A DNA stretch of 64,000 bases from Aegilops tauschii subsp. strangulata (GCF_002575655.3 NC_053041.3:373037054-373101053), one strand, 5' to 3'; shown: positions 12,101-22,779, numbered from the stretch's first letter. Numbers and translations are program-made. The notes: a model not told the origin generated them from the sequence alone.

Positions 12101-13004
12101 TATGGCAAGATTGAAGACATAGTCGATGGTGAGCTTCCTTCTCTTCTCTCAACTGCCAGCTGTCGAGCGAGCCGACTTCTAGCTTCTGACTCTTCATTCG
12201 TTTGTGCAGATTTCTTCCCCGGCCATTCCCTCATCGCCGACCAGGCCATTGTGGCTCGCCGTGAGGAGCGAAGGGCGGAAGGCGCGTAGATTGCCGCCGA
12301 CGCCCCTCGGACCCTTTGGCGAGCAGTTCCTCAGCATTCAAGCTCATCTCCAGCCGGCCCACCGGATGCTCCGCCGGCTGCAGCGTGTTGGGGCCCAGGC
12401 GGTCTCCGCCCTCTGGCCAAACAGGCAAGCCCCACGCATGCCCAGTCGGACTGCCGACTGGTTGGAAGTGGCCGCCGGCCGTCTTGAGGCGTGGAAGGGC
12501 TCCGCACCTCGAGCAGGAGCACAGCGGGCCTTGGAGTTTGCCAAGGCGTGGTATCCTGGGCTAGATCTAGCCCAGTTGGCCACGTTTCGGCAGGAGGCCG
12601 GTGCCGAGCTGGCGGCGGTGGAGCGTGATCTCACCATTCGCGCGGGGGCGATCGCCGAGTACACCAACACCGGCGACTTCGTCCCTGAGCTGAACGAGAA
12701 CGGCGCCGAGGCGCCGCCGGAATGGTTCAGACTCAACCCGGACAATGGCGAAGACTCGGCAGAGGAGATTGCCTCCAGCGACGAAGGGGAAGACGAGGAA
12801 GATGAGGATGATGAAGACGGCGCGCCGGAGGTCAGAGCGGACGGCCAGCCTCAACTCGACCGTGCTTCCAGCATCGAGCCGCGTGCCAGCACGCCGACTG
12901 CCGCTGAAAGTGGCCAAGCCGAGACTCGCCAGCCGACCACTCCACCAGCCGGCGCCCCCGAGTCCACCAACCTGCCGGACTCGCCTGCTGCCCCTTTGGT
13001 CTAG
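9167..13004 (+). pseudogene. T1 antisense gene (putative gypsy-type transposon domain protein, six exons)
   Basis: This plus-strand gene runs opposite to gag-pol. Six exons can be read with GT...AG introns: 9167-10056, 10175-about 10596, 10685-11444, 11615-11699, 11862-12128 and 12210-13004. The first exon encodes a domain of the kind catalogued as putative gypsy-type transposon (Pfam PF04195): GERVIFCSHFLRGFGLP, then MSAFVTLCEGYLG, then KLWQKSYFYVKNV. Later parts are Ala/Lys-rich, then a coiled coil (exon 5, LQQQLGEANSALRAKEDE), then an acidic, Pro-rich C-terminus. Defects are a one-base frameshift near 9421, an in-frame TAG at 12287-12289 and a frameshift near 12320. Function is unknown; such antisense genes are known in Tat-lineage elements. 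It is not a host gene, because G3 has a homologue in the same position. Confidence 0.75.
11445..11861 (+). repeat. Two related modules in introns 3 and 4 of the antisense gene
   Basis: Introns 11445-11614 and 11700-11861 share a module in the same order: GGGGGCGC, then GCGCACCC, then TGTAGTCCCCGAG, then a hairpin GCCGrCTGCTGAGCAG (11533-11553 and 11772-11796). The rest of the introns differs, so the module is either conserved or was copied. Confidence 0.65.
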
Positions 13005-13730
13005 GCCTCCGATTTATCGTAGCTTTTCCTGCTTAGTAGTTTCCTCAACAAACTTTGTTAAATTTGCACAATTCCACCCGCGGGGTGTACTCAAACTATG
13101 TTGAATATTGGCCGATGGCCTTTTGGTATGTAAATTATTTCACGTACAAGCTGTACTTTTGCCGAGTTCCGACTTTTCTTGCTTTTCGTTCCTTGGCTTT
13201 TTTCCTTTGCCGCCCTCCCCTGGTTTCCTACTTGCCAGCCGGACAGCCGCTCAGCAGACTGCGGCCTGGTCCAGTATTTCACCATTGTGGGAGGACAAGT
13301 ACTTTGGCCGATTGGAACGTTGCAAGCTATTAGAAAGCCGGCCGACTGGCTGCTCAGCAGCCGGTCGGTGAGGCGAATGGCCGGCTTGTCCTATGTAGAT
13401 GCTTTGATCCTTAGCCATTTTTCATGTGTGCACTATTTCTTGCTTTTAACTCTTGCCAAGCGAACAGCCACTCTGCGTGCTGTGGCTTGTGGCAAGAGAG
13501 GGCTTAGGTGCTTGCACATTACTTGTCCAACTGCAGGAAACACCGACATAGTACAAGGCGGCAATCCCCCGGGCCGACTAGTCGAACCCGGTTTCAGGCG
13601 GAGGAATGAAATAACACATTCATAGGCATAATACTTATCATATAGATAAAAAAGGGGTAGCCCTTGAGTGCTCCTCGAGGGACCCGAAGTCTTCGTACTT
13701 AATACAAAAGGTAGCGTGGTACATACTGCA
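13005..13730. other. Intergenic spacer of T1 with a strong hairpin
   Basis: This lies between the stop of the antisense gene and the end of integrase on the other strand, so two genes converge here. No coding sequence is seen. At 13342-13368 there is a near-perfect inverted repeat: two 13-base arms, CCGACTGGCTGCT and AGCAGCCGGTCGG, one mismatch, one-base loop. It could act as a transcript-end structure for either strand; this is inference. Confidence 0.55.
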
Positions 13731-16590
13731 TCAACTGTAAAATCTCCGAAGGAGATTTGCATTCCATTGGCGCTCTGTTTCCTTACCGGAGTCGTCCCTC
13801 TTGTGCGCCCTGGGCTTCTGGGCATCGATCAGATAGTAGGCGTCGTTGCCTAAGGCTTTGCTGATGATGAAAGGGCCTTCCCAAGGGGCCGAGAGCTTGT
13901 GCTGGCCGGCTATTCGCTGGATCAGCCAAAGCACAAGGTCTCCCTCTTGAAAGGATCTTGGCTTGACCTACCGACTGTGGTAGCGGCGTAGACCCTGCTG
14001 GTAGATGGCGGACCGACTGAGTGCCAACAGCCGACCCTCGTCCAGCAGATCGACGTCGTCTTCTCGAGCTTCCTTTGCCTCCGCCTCCGTGTACATGGTG
14101 ACGCGAGGTGAGTCGAACTCGATGTCAGTTGGGGTGACAGCCTGGGCACCATATACAAGGAAGAAGGGCGTGAAGCCGGTTGACTTGTTTGGAGTGGTGC
14201 GCATACTCCAGAGGACGGCCGGCAGCTCGTCAAGCCAGCAGCCGGCCGAATGCTCCGGAGGCTCGACCAGTCGGGGCTTGATTCCGGACAAAATGAGGCC
14301 GTTTGCTTGCTCAACTTGGCCGTTTGACTGTGGGTGGGCAACGGACGCTAAGTCTAGTCGGATGCCCTGCATCACATAGAAACGGGCCAGGGCGCCTTTG
14401 GCAAAATTTGTGCCATTGTCGGTGATGATGTTGTGCGGTACGCCGTACCGAGTGGTGATGTCTGCGATGAGAGTCACAACAGTCGGACCGTTCAGCTTCT
14501 TGATTGGCTTTGCTTCTATCCACTTGGTGAATTTGTCCACAGCGATGAGCAGATGAGTCATGCCGCCGCGTGCTATCTTGAACGGTCCCACCATGTCCAG
14601 TCCCCAGACGACAAAAGGCCAGGCAAGGGGAATGGTCTTGAGTGCGGAAGCTGGCAGATGTTGCTTGGAACTGAACTTCTGGCACCCTTTGCATTTTTTC
14701 ACCAAGTCTTTGGCATCTTCTAGAGCAGTCAGCCAAAAGAAACCAGGGCAAAAAGCTTTGGCCACAAGTGATCTTGAGGCCGCATGGTGGCCACACTCGC
14801 CTTGATGGATATCCTTGAGGATTGCTTGGCCCTTCTCTGGCTCAACACAGCACTGGTACACACCTGTGACACTGCGCCTCACAAGTTCCCTGTTGACGAT
14901 GGTGTATGCTGCTGCCCGACGTTGCACCTGTCGGGCCGAGATCTCATCAGTTGGCAGCTCTTTGTTGACCAGAAAATTGAGGATGGGTTCTGCCCATGAT
15001 GGTGCTTGAATTTCTTCTACTGCCACTGTGGCCACTCTTACAAGGGCGGTTGGGCTGGGCGGTGGCGGGTTGGAGTCGGCCGCTGCTTGCTGTGTCATTG
15101 AAGTCCCCGAGCCGACTGCTGCAGTCCCCGGGCCAGGATCTGAAGTCCTCGGGCCGGGTGCGACTGCTGCAGTCCCCGAGCCGCCTGCCGAAGTCCCCGA
15201 GCCGACTGCAACAGCCTTTGAGTCGGATCCGACTGTTTCAGGAGCAGCCGGCACGAAGATAGACTCTGATTCTGGAGAAGGCTTGATTGACAGCTTGCGG
15301 AGGTACTGGAGTGAAACGCAGGCTGGTATTGCTTGACGGGTGGAGCCGATCTGTGCCAGGGTATCAACTAGCTCATTGTCGTTCCGTGGCACATGAAGGA
15401 ACTCGCACCCCTCAAAATATCCGCTGAGTTGCTGGACAAGGAAGCGGTAGCTTGCCATGTTTGCATCCTTGGCGTCCCAGTCGCCTGACGACTGTTGGAC
15501 CACCAAGTCGGAGTCACCGTAGCACAGAATCCGGCGAATGCCGAGCTCTTTGGCAAGCCGGAGTCCGTGTACTAGTGCCTCATACTCGGCCACATTGTTG
15601 GAGGCGGAAAAATGGATTTGCAGTGTGTATCTGAGCTTGTCGCCTTTGGGAGAGGTGAGGACAATGCCGGATCCCAAACTGGTGCGCATCTTTGAACCAT
15701 CAAAGTGCATCCGCCAATGGGTGGAGTCCGGCGCTGGCGGCAGGTGCTGGGTCTCGGCCCAGTCGACGAGGAAGTCGGCCAGCGCTTGGGACTTGATGGT
15801 GGTGCGAGGCTGGTAGAAGATGGTGTGGGGAGCCAACTCAATTGCCCATTTGGCCACTCGGCCTGAAGCATCTCGGCTGCTAATGATCTCAGCAAGCGGG
15901 GTAGTGCAAACAACCGTGATGGGGTGCTCTTGAAAATATGGCTTTAACTTCTTGGCGGTAAAGTGCACGCCGTAGCACATCTTCTGGTAGTGGGGGTAGT
16001 TTTGCTTGGAAGCTGACAACACTTCACTCAGATAATACACCGGTCTCTGGACCGGCAGAACCTTGCCGTCTTCCTCGCGCTCAACTACTATGATTGTGTT
16101 GACCACCCGGCTGGTGGCGGCGATGTAGAGGAGCATGGGCTCCTTAGCAGCCGGCGCGGCCAGGACAGGCGGCGTGGTCAACATCTTCTTGAGCTGGAGA
16201 AAAGCCTCATCCACCTTGTCATTCCACTCGAAGTGAGTGGTTTTCTTCAGGAGCTGGTACAGGGGAAGTGCCTTCTCGCCTAGCCGACTGATGAAACGGC
16301 TGATGGACGCCAGGTAGCCAGTGAACTTTTGGACATCTCTTAGTCGGGTAGGCTTCTCCATTCTCTTGATGGCCTTGATCTTCACAGGGTTGCACTCGAT
16401 GCCGCGTTCGGAGACCAGTAAGCTGAGGAGCTGGCCGGCTGGTACTCCGAACACGCACTTCTCTGGGTTGAGCTTGATCTGAAATCGGCGCAGATTTTCA
16501 AAAGTCTCCTTGAGATCTTCTAGGAGGGTCCCTCGCTTCTCCGTCTTCACCACAACATCGTCCACATAGACGGGCGTTTCTACCGAGCTG
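13731..16590 (-). pseudogene. T1 pol: reverse transcriptase end, RNase H, archaeal-type RNase H, integrase
   Basis: One frame of about 865 residues runs from 16565 to 13968 and resumes after a single TAG until 13731. In order it holds the reverse-transcriptase active site (VYVDDVVV, at the frameshift about 16570-16590), the thumb, RNase H (about 16150-15900), and a second RNase H (HFDGSKM at about 15705, NVAEYEALVHGL, CYGDSDLVVQ). A Gly/Ser/Thr-Pro repeat linker follows (about 15210-15095), then integrase. Integrase has HHCC (GECGHHAA, CKGCQKF), Asp in VWGLDMVGPF, Asp in IITDNGTNF, Glu in NGQVEQAN, and a C-terminal APWEGPF block. All integrase catalytic residues are present. The second RNase H places it in the Tat lineage. 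Confidence 0.9.
15095..15215 (-). repeat. In-frame tandem repeat between second RNase H and integrase
   Basis: On the minus strand, short units rich in GGCTCGGGGACTTC-type sequence encode repeated VGSGTS, GGSGTAA and PGPRTSD peptides. On the plus strand they read as repeated AGTCCCCGAG. The run acts as a flexible linker and has expanded unevenly. Its core is the same as the element's polypurine motif. Confidence 0.7.
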
Positions 16591-17148
16591 CTTGAGGAGG
16601 CACTTCTGCATGCAACGCTGAAACGTGGCGCCGGTATTCCTCAAGCCGAACATCATCGTCAGATAGCAGAAGGCTCCGAATGGCGTGATGAAAGAGGTCT
16701 TCAGCCTATCAGCCAGGTTCAACTTGATCTGGTGGTACCCTGAATATGCATCCAAAAAACTCAACAGCTCGCATCCGGCTGTGGAGTCGATCACTTGGTC
16801 AATCCTTGGCAAGGCAAATGGATCTTTGGGGCAATCTTTGTTGAGGCTAGTATAATCAATACACATGCGCTACTTGTTGTTCTTCTTCAATACAAGGACT
16901 GGGTTGGCCAGCCAATCTGGATAGAACACTTCCATAATGAAGTCGGCTGCTAGGAGCCGGGCTATCTCTTCACCAACAATTCTTCTCTTCTCCTCCGACA
17001 AGCGGCGGAGGGGCTGCTTGACTGGTTTGGCATCAGGTCGGATGTGTAGCTTGTGCTCGGCGAGATCCGTCGGAACACCGGGCATGTCTTTGGGATACCA
17101 TGCAAAGATGTCCCGATTCTCACGGAGGAAATTGACGAGCTCGCTTTC
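16498..17148 (-). pseudogene. T1 reverse transcriptase, N-terminal half
   Basis: The minus strand encodes VKQPLRRLSEEKRRIV, then a lysine-rich LVLKKNNK block followed by a TAG where Gypsy elements have Trp. MCIDYTSLNKDCPKDPF, FLDAYSGYHQIKL, and FGAFCYLTMMFGLRNTGATFQ follow. These are the finger and palm motifs of Gypsy reverse transcriptase. A frame change near 16570-16590 separates them from the YVDD motif in the next piece. Another frame break lies near 17085-17149, before the protease region. Confidence 0.88.
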
Positions 17149-18072
17149 CTATTTGTTGTCAAGGTTTGCACCTATGACAGCGTACCTCTCCGGGTGCTCT
17201 GGGTCCAACGGTATCTTCTTTGTCTCCTTGGCTGGCTTGAAGGAACCATCAGCTTCCGATTCCTTGGGATCAGGGGACATGTCCGGCTGCTTGCCGGCCA
17301 TGGCCACAACTCGGTCAAGGAGCCGCTTCTCGGTAGCGATCACAAGGGACTCAGCCAGCCGACTACTAGCGGCTGCATAGGTGGACGACTTCTCGTAATC
17401 GCCGGAGATGGTAATAACCCCTTTGGTGCTTGGCACCTTCATTTTGAGGTAAGCATAGTGTGGCACCGCCATGAATTTGGCCAAGGCAGGTCGGCCAAGC
17501 AGTGCGTGGTAAGGGCTCTCAAGGTCAAGTACTTCAAACCAGACGGGCTCTCGGCGGAAATGATCTTTGTCTCCAAAGAGGACATCTATCTTGATCTTGC
17601 CGATTGGTGAGTGATAAAGGCCAGGAACTATGCCATGGAAGACAGTCTGACTGGGCAGGAGATGCTTCGGTTTGATATTCAACTTCTCCATAGTGTCGCG
17701 GTACAGGATGTTGATGCTGCTGTCGCCATCTATCAGGACTCAGGAGAAGCGAGCAGCTCGCCTCTCCGTGGCAAAGGTGGCTTCCAACACCAGAGCGTAA
17801 GAACCCGGAGAAGGCATTACTTCTGGGTGATCAGCTCGGCTCCAACTGATTGGCTTTTCTGACCAGTGCATGAAATCTGGGGCTTCAGTAGCTACGGCGT
17901 TCACTTCTTGAGACTGTTGGCGACGGCTGCGCCGGTCGTCGGCCACACTAGTGAAGATGACGTAGGCTCCTTGTTCTTCTGGGTACTCGTCTTGGATGGC
18001 GGCTACTGGCCGGGCCGCCTGCTGCGGAGGAGGAGGCGGTGGCGGCTGGCCAGCAGGAAGAGGAGGCAGCAA
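17149..18072 (-). pseudogene. T1 protease region
   Basis: Two minus-strand frames (18072-17740 and 17691-17149) cover the retropepsin region. The first is Pro-rich, then has VIFTSVADDRRSRRQQ and ends at a stop near 17740. The catalytic Asp region falls in the break around 17700-17735, where the plus strand shows a stop-disrupted version. The second has HLLPSQTVFHGIVPG, then FEVLDLESPYHALLGRPALAKFMAV, the flap and C-terminal helix typical of Tat-lineage proteases, then a linker to reverse transcriptase. In a live element it would cut the Gag-Pol polyprotein. Confidence 0.8.
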
Positions 18073-18090
18073 CCCTTCGCCCTTGGAGAT

Positions 18091-19443
18091 TCAGGTGAGC
18101 CAGTGACACTTCTGAGTGATGTGGTTGGACGGCTTCGCGCCGCTGTGAAACTTGCAGGGTGCATCAAGGGTTTGCTCATAGGAGAAGGCGGGCGACCAAT
18201 TTGGCTTGCCGCCTCTCTGACGTTTGGGAGCAGGCTGCCCCTCCGGCTGCTGGTCTTCGACTGTCGCCACTTGCCGGCTGGTGGAAGCCGGCTGTGGCGC
18301 CTTGCGCTTGTTGTCGCTTTGCTGCTGACGCCTACTGGTGTCACCAGCCGGAGTCCAAGGGGCCTGAGGAGCCACTTTGTCGGATGCATCAACTTGAATC
18401 TCCGTCTTCATGGAGGAGTCGGCCGTGGCGTACTTGTCCGCTATGATCAGCAGCTCGTCGATGGTCGTTGGCTCGTCGCAGAGGAGTTTGTGCTTGAGCA
18501 GGGTGCCTTCTCTGCACCCGGCGGTGAAGTACTCGATAGCCCTCCGAGTTGTCGCGCCATGCTCTCGGCGGGAAGGCGGGTCGTCGTTCCGCCGGTTGGG
18601 TGCTTCGGTGCGGCAGCCGACTTCTTGCTGCTCGGCAGCCGCGTCAATGAGCCGCTGGACGTGCTTCGTCATGTGGCGACGCTCGTCACCCTCGAGGTTG
18701 TCCAGCTCATCTGCTGCCGCCTGGGCAGCTCGTATGTTCTCCATGGGCGTGGCGTAGACGGGGCGGTCTGCTCCGAACATGCTGGCAATGGCCGCGCCAT
18801 GTTGCCGGACCGTGCCGATGCGGCTGGGCCCGCCAGGAGCCGGCGTGCCGCCAACAGCGTGGTCCATCTCGCGCTGGAAAGCCTCCGAAAGGCGTCTCAT
18901 GCTGGCTAGCTTCTTGGCGCTCTCGACGAGTTGGACGCGGCGGGCTTCTAGCGTCTCGGCGTCGGCGACTTCTGCGATGGGTGCAGACATGTCTCGCAGT
19001 GCTGCCTCGAGCGGATCTCGGGCACCGTCACTGGAAGCTCCATCGTGGCTGATGACGAGCACTTCCGTGACGGTGCTGCCACCGCTGTCGGCGCGAGGGA
19101 GAGGATCGTCGACGACCACCACATTGGTGGGGAACGCGTCGAGGGATGCCGTGTCGGAGTCGACAAGCATCGGTCGGTGGAGCCAACCAACTCCAAGTCG
19201 ACGGCCGGCTCATTGGCGACGTGGTGCTGGTCGAGGAGGCTGACGAGGCGGCTCTCGGGGCCGTCAGTGCCTGCGTCGGACGCAGGCTCGTCGGAGAGGC
19301 GGATCTCGCCAACAAGGTCGGCGAGGCAGCTTGCCACGCTGGAAACCTCCGCGCCATGCAGCGCGTCGGCGCAAACGCCATCCGGGGTGCCCGGCTAGCT
19401 GCGCTCGCCAGGGAGGAAGAGGGTTCTCGTCCAGAACAGGTCT
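18091..19443 (-). pseudogene. T1 gag, capsid core mostly deleted
   Basis: The start region (19337-19170) is in a different frame (LSDEPASDAGTDGPE, LVSLLDQHHVANEP), with a shift near 19170. The main frame, 19170-18091, has a charged N-terminal half, then jumps from NDDPPSRREHGATTR to AIEYFTAGCREGTLLKHKLL, the end of the capsid domain. The middle of the capsid domain (normally well over 100 residues) is missing. The C-terminal part is basic and holds a zinc-knuckle-like CKFHSGAKPSNHITQKCHWL. Without the capsid core it could not form particles. Confidence 0.82.
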
Positions 19444-19462
19444 TCGAACGACGGTGCACCTA

Positions 19463-19480
19463 GCCCCACGGTGGGCGCCA
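19463..19480 (-). promoter_or_regulatory. Primer-binding site of T1
   Basis: The minus strand reads TGGCGCCCACCGTGGGGC two bases after the 5' LTR ends. This is the usual position for the tRNA primer site, with the TGG start expected for a tRNA CCA end. I do not assign the tRNA. Confidence 0.8.
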
Positions 19481-19482
19481 AA

Positions 19483-20623
19483 TGTCGGTGTTTTGGTGCG
19501 ACATATGCCAACAGGTGGCTTATCATGGTGGGGGATAGTAAGACGTCGCCGGTGAAAGGAAGTGGGATGAGGCGTAGGCACGTACGCCGGCGAACTTTAC
19601 CCCGGTTCGGGGCTCTCCTAGGAGATAACACCCCTAGTCCTGCTCTGCGGGGTCTCCGCATGATCACTATCTCAACAAGTAGCTACAAGTTGCTCCTTGA
19701 GTTGTTTGCTAGAGGAGGAAGAAGGGCAAGGCTAGCTCTCTCCTCTCTCTATGTATGTGGTTGTGAAGTCTAAGGATCTGAACCCTTTGCATGGCTGTCC
19801 TGGGGGGTTTATATAGGCCTACCCCCAGGGGTACAATGGTAAACTGGCCGGGTGTAGGCCCAGGCCGTCAGTGTCTCTTGTGGCCGGCTTCTCCGCTGGC
19901 TGCTGGGGCCCGCCGACTGGTGGGCCCCGCCGGCTGTCTTGCACTTAGCCGACAAGCCGCGCCGGCCGCTTGCGGGTCCTGCCGGCTGCTTGTTACTGTT
20001 GTTGTGCCTCTAATGATGCTTGCTTTGTGGGGGAAGGCGTGGCTACAGTCCCGCCGCCTAGCGGGCGTTCACTGTAGCCATTCCCCGTCTCTTCTGGTTA
20101 ATGGCACACAAACTTCTAGGAGGGGGAAGGGCCACCCTCTGGGCGCCGGCTTCCCCCTCGGCCGGCTGGCCAGGCCCGCCGCCTGTGGGCCGTACCGATA
20201 GCCCGTCGTGGGGGCGTGGCCCTTCTGACTTGAGTGATGTCACGGGCGGAGGGGCCACAGTGTCGCGCCGCGCACGAGATCTCCGGCTAGTACGGCGCAC
20301 TGTGGCCACGACCCGTCCTGGATTTGGGGGTGGCAGGCTTCGCTGTAACCATGCCCCGTCTTGTCGTGCCCAAGAGGGCACAGACTTTGAGGGTGCTTGG
20401 GGCCGCCTGCTAGGAGTCAACCCCTCTGGAGGCCACCTGCTAGGAGGCGGCCCGCTTCATGGCCATCTTCTGGGGTCCGCCGCCTTCCGGCAGCCGGCCG
20501 TTTGGACCTGCCGGCTCAAGAAGGCGGCGGTCACACATGGAGGTTTGAGGGGCGCAGTTGGCCCCAGTGTCTTGAAATGCCATGGGGGGCAGATGAGGCT
20601 ACCCATGGCCAATAACTCCGACA
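19483..20623 (-). repeat. 5' LTR of T1 (promoter LTR)
   Basis: This 1141-bp LTR is paired with 7324-8472. TTTATATA at 19808-19815 reads TATATAAA on the minus strand, a candidate promoter for gag-pol. Near 20410-20450 a short segment (CTGCTAGGAG...) is partly duplicated relative to the left copy. Confidence 0.9.
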
Positions 20624-21419
20624 ACAACACATATGCCAATGTATTTGTGAAGAACATAATGCATCACATGCATAAAAGTGCTAGGTGCTTGAGATAAGCC
20701 CATAGGCATGACCAACCATTCATATAAGCCAAATTTGGTTTTAAAAGATGTTTTCCATTCAACACCCTCTTGCATGCGAACTCGATATTAGCCACTTTTA
20801 AGGTCAATTTTTGAGAAAATGGTAACTCCACTAAGTTCATCTAGCATGCCATCAAGGAGTGAAATGGGATGACGGTATCTAGCGGTAATAGCATTGACGG
20901 GACGACAATCGGAACACATGTGATAACGACACATGGACTTAAGCTCTCGCGTAAATACCCATTTACCATGATACGTTGCACTTGCCTTTGTATCTCTTTT
21001 GTCTCGTCGGAGTGGACGCGGTATGGTGCCTTGTTCGGTAAAGGTGTGCCGGAAATTAGGTCGATGATGTGTTCAATTCTGCAAAGTGGAGGAAGTCCAG
21101 GATGTAGCTCATCGGAGAACACATCTGCGAATTCCTGCAATAAATGAGACAACACTAAAGGTAGATGTTGTGTAGTATTAGTCCTCACCGCTTCATCTTT
21201 GCGCACAAGTACAAAGTGAAGAACACTCGATGGGCTCTCACGCACATTCCTCATCTCTCTTTTGGTGGCTAAAAGCACAAGGTTTTTCTTGTCGCTCATC
21301 ATGGAGTCACTCAATTTTGGCTTGTGGCGCTCACTCTGTTTTTGGTGGTTCGCTTGCTCTCTATTGTCTCCATGATGGGTTGAAGCTTGCTTGTTGATGG
21401 TGACTTGACTTAGCGACAT
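20624..21419 (-). pseudogene. G1 reverse transcriptase, N-terminal half, with linker
   Basis: The minus strand has KKNLVLLATKREMRNV, then SHLLQEFADVFSDELHPGLPP, IEHIIDLISG, APYRVHSDETKEIQRQVQ and YLRESLSPC, the standard N-terminal finger of chromoviral reverse transcriptase. It continues in other frames through the palm to QAPSTFM and [13 protein letters not shown] at 20690-20624, where T1 inserted. The next codons are at 7323 and downward. Stops and shifts near 20880 and 20800 inactivate it. Confidence 0.88.
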
Positions 21420-22090
21420 GGGTCAAAGAACGTAGTCCTTGCCCTTCATCTTGAAGCTATAGTGATTGGTTCATCCATTGTGGATGACACCACGGTCGAA
21501 TTGCCAAGGCCTTCCTAGGAGGAGATGTCACACAGACATAGGAACCACATCACACTCCAACGAGTCTTCGTATGCGCCAGTCTTGAAGGACACTCGAACG
21601 GTGTGCTCCACTTGAATGGTGCCGGAGTCACTAAGCCATTGGACCTTGTAGGGGCGAGGGTTCTTCTTATTGAATAATTGTAGCTTGGAGCATAATTCTT
21701 CGCTTGCCAAATTGTGGCAACTTCCGCCGTCGATGATGACCTTGATGGAACGTCGAGTGATGCCCGCTTTGGTGTGGAAGATATGTCAACGTTGGTCTTC
21801 GTCTTATTGTTGCTGAAGTGTCAAGACCTTGGAGACAACAAGAGCGGGGCTCAAATCATTGTCATAAAAGACTTGAGCGTCTTCTTCTTCATTCACTTGA
21901 CGGTGCATGGCTACATACTCAAGTTCTTCCATTTCTTCTTCGCTCATGGAGTCGCAAGTGCCGTTATCATTGGCGATCATGGTGCGCCGACTGGGGCACT
22001 CAAATGTCTTGTGGCCTCAGCCTTGGCATGCGAAACATTTTATGGAACTCGTCTTGATGGTCTCACCAGTTGGAATAGTTGATGATGAAG
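21420..22090 (-). pseudogene. G1 protease and gag zinc knuckle
   Basis: On the minus strand a zinc knuckle of the form CFACQG, stop, GHKTFECP (about 22040-21995) has the C-x2-C-x4-H-x4-C spacing, with a stop where Trp is usual. An acidic stretch with MSEEEMEELEYVAMHR follows. The retropepsin core has IIDGGSCHNLASEELCSKL (about 21745-21695) and VSFKTGAYEDSLECDVVPM (about 21595-21535). The active-site triplet is DGG. A later stop lies near 21420. The old copy G2 has the same region at 56700-57069. Confidence 0.8.
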
Positions 22091-22175
22091 CTCTTGGCAT
22101 ATAGTTGCTTGTAGTAGGAGGACGACTCAAAGATGTCATAGGTTTCTTGTAGCTTGACTTGTCACCGATGCTTGG

Positions 22176-22436
22176 TCAAGTTTTAGTCATGGTAGACGGT
22201 GTCGTGGTTGTTGAAGCTTGAGTGTATGGACCATAGGTCTCGGAAGAGTACTTGGCGTACTTGAGGTTATCTTGCACTCGTCGCTCCGTCTTGGTAGCTC
22301 GGTGCACTAGCTCAAGGAGGCTGGTGTACGTTTGGAAATCGGCGATTTTCTTAACGGGATGCTTGAATCCATTCAAGAATAGTGCCATAGTTTTCTCCTC
22401 ATCTTCCATCAAAGTCTTCCCCGAGTTCGTTCGCAT
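22176..22436 (-). pseudogene. G1 gag remnant
   Basis: An 86-codon minus-strand frame (EDEEKTMALFLNGFKHPV, LLELVHRATKTERRVQD) matches the end of the Gypsy gag capsid domain. The N-terminal 300 or so residues normal for chromoviral gag are absent. Upstream (22437-22760) is non-coding, partly resembling LTR sequence, so a deletion probably joined the leader to the gag end. Confidence 0.7.
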
Positions 22437-22766
22437 AGTACGGGCAGGTCAACCATCCAGATTGTGTCCAGACCGTCCGGGCGGGTCAACACAGGCGAGT
22501 TAGGGCTTGGGATGAACACGAAAATTGGGGAGAAAAGAAAATTTAGGGTGATTTTGGGGTGGATTTCGTGGTGGGGAATGCTAGATCCACTTGCAATACA
22601 GCGAATCCACGGATCAAAATCAACTAAACATCATCAAACCAACAAACCAAAAAACAAATCAATTTTTTTGGTATGGCTCTTTTTGTGGGATTATCGAAAT
22701 TGGACAAAAACACACAAAATTAGGCTAGAAAGTGGGGGCAGGGACTCCAAGATGTGAATCAATCTT

Positions 22767-22779
22767 GCTCATGATACCA
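22767..22779 (-). promoter_or_regulatory. Primer-binding site of G1
   Basis: The minus strand reads TGGTATCATGAGC a few bases after the 5' LTR end. This is close to TGGTATCAGAGC, the site complementary to initiator-methionine tRNA used by many plant retrotransposons, with one extra base. Confidence 0.75.

Larger units (their letters stand above)
7324..20623 (-). mobile_element. Tat-type Gypsy element T1 with antisense gene
   Basis: This 13.3-kb Ty3/Gypsy element on the minus strand has LTRs at 7324-8472 (3') and 19483-20623 (5'), both starting TGTCGG and ending CCGACA. Flanks ATAAC (7319-7323) and ACAAC (20624-20628) are a 5-bp duplication with one mismatch. It carries a primer site at 19463-19480, gag (with internal deletion), protease, reverse transcriptase, two RNase H domains, integrase, and a plus-strand gene between integrase and 3' LTR. 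A second, archaeal-like RNase H and an antisense gene are hallmarks of the Tat lineage. Frameshifts and stops in every gene show it cannot move on its own. About ten differences in the first 130 bp of the LTRs make it clearly older than C. Confidence 0.92.
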
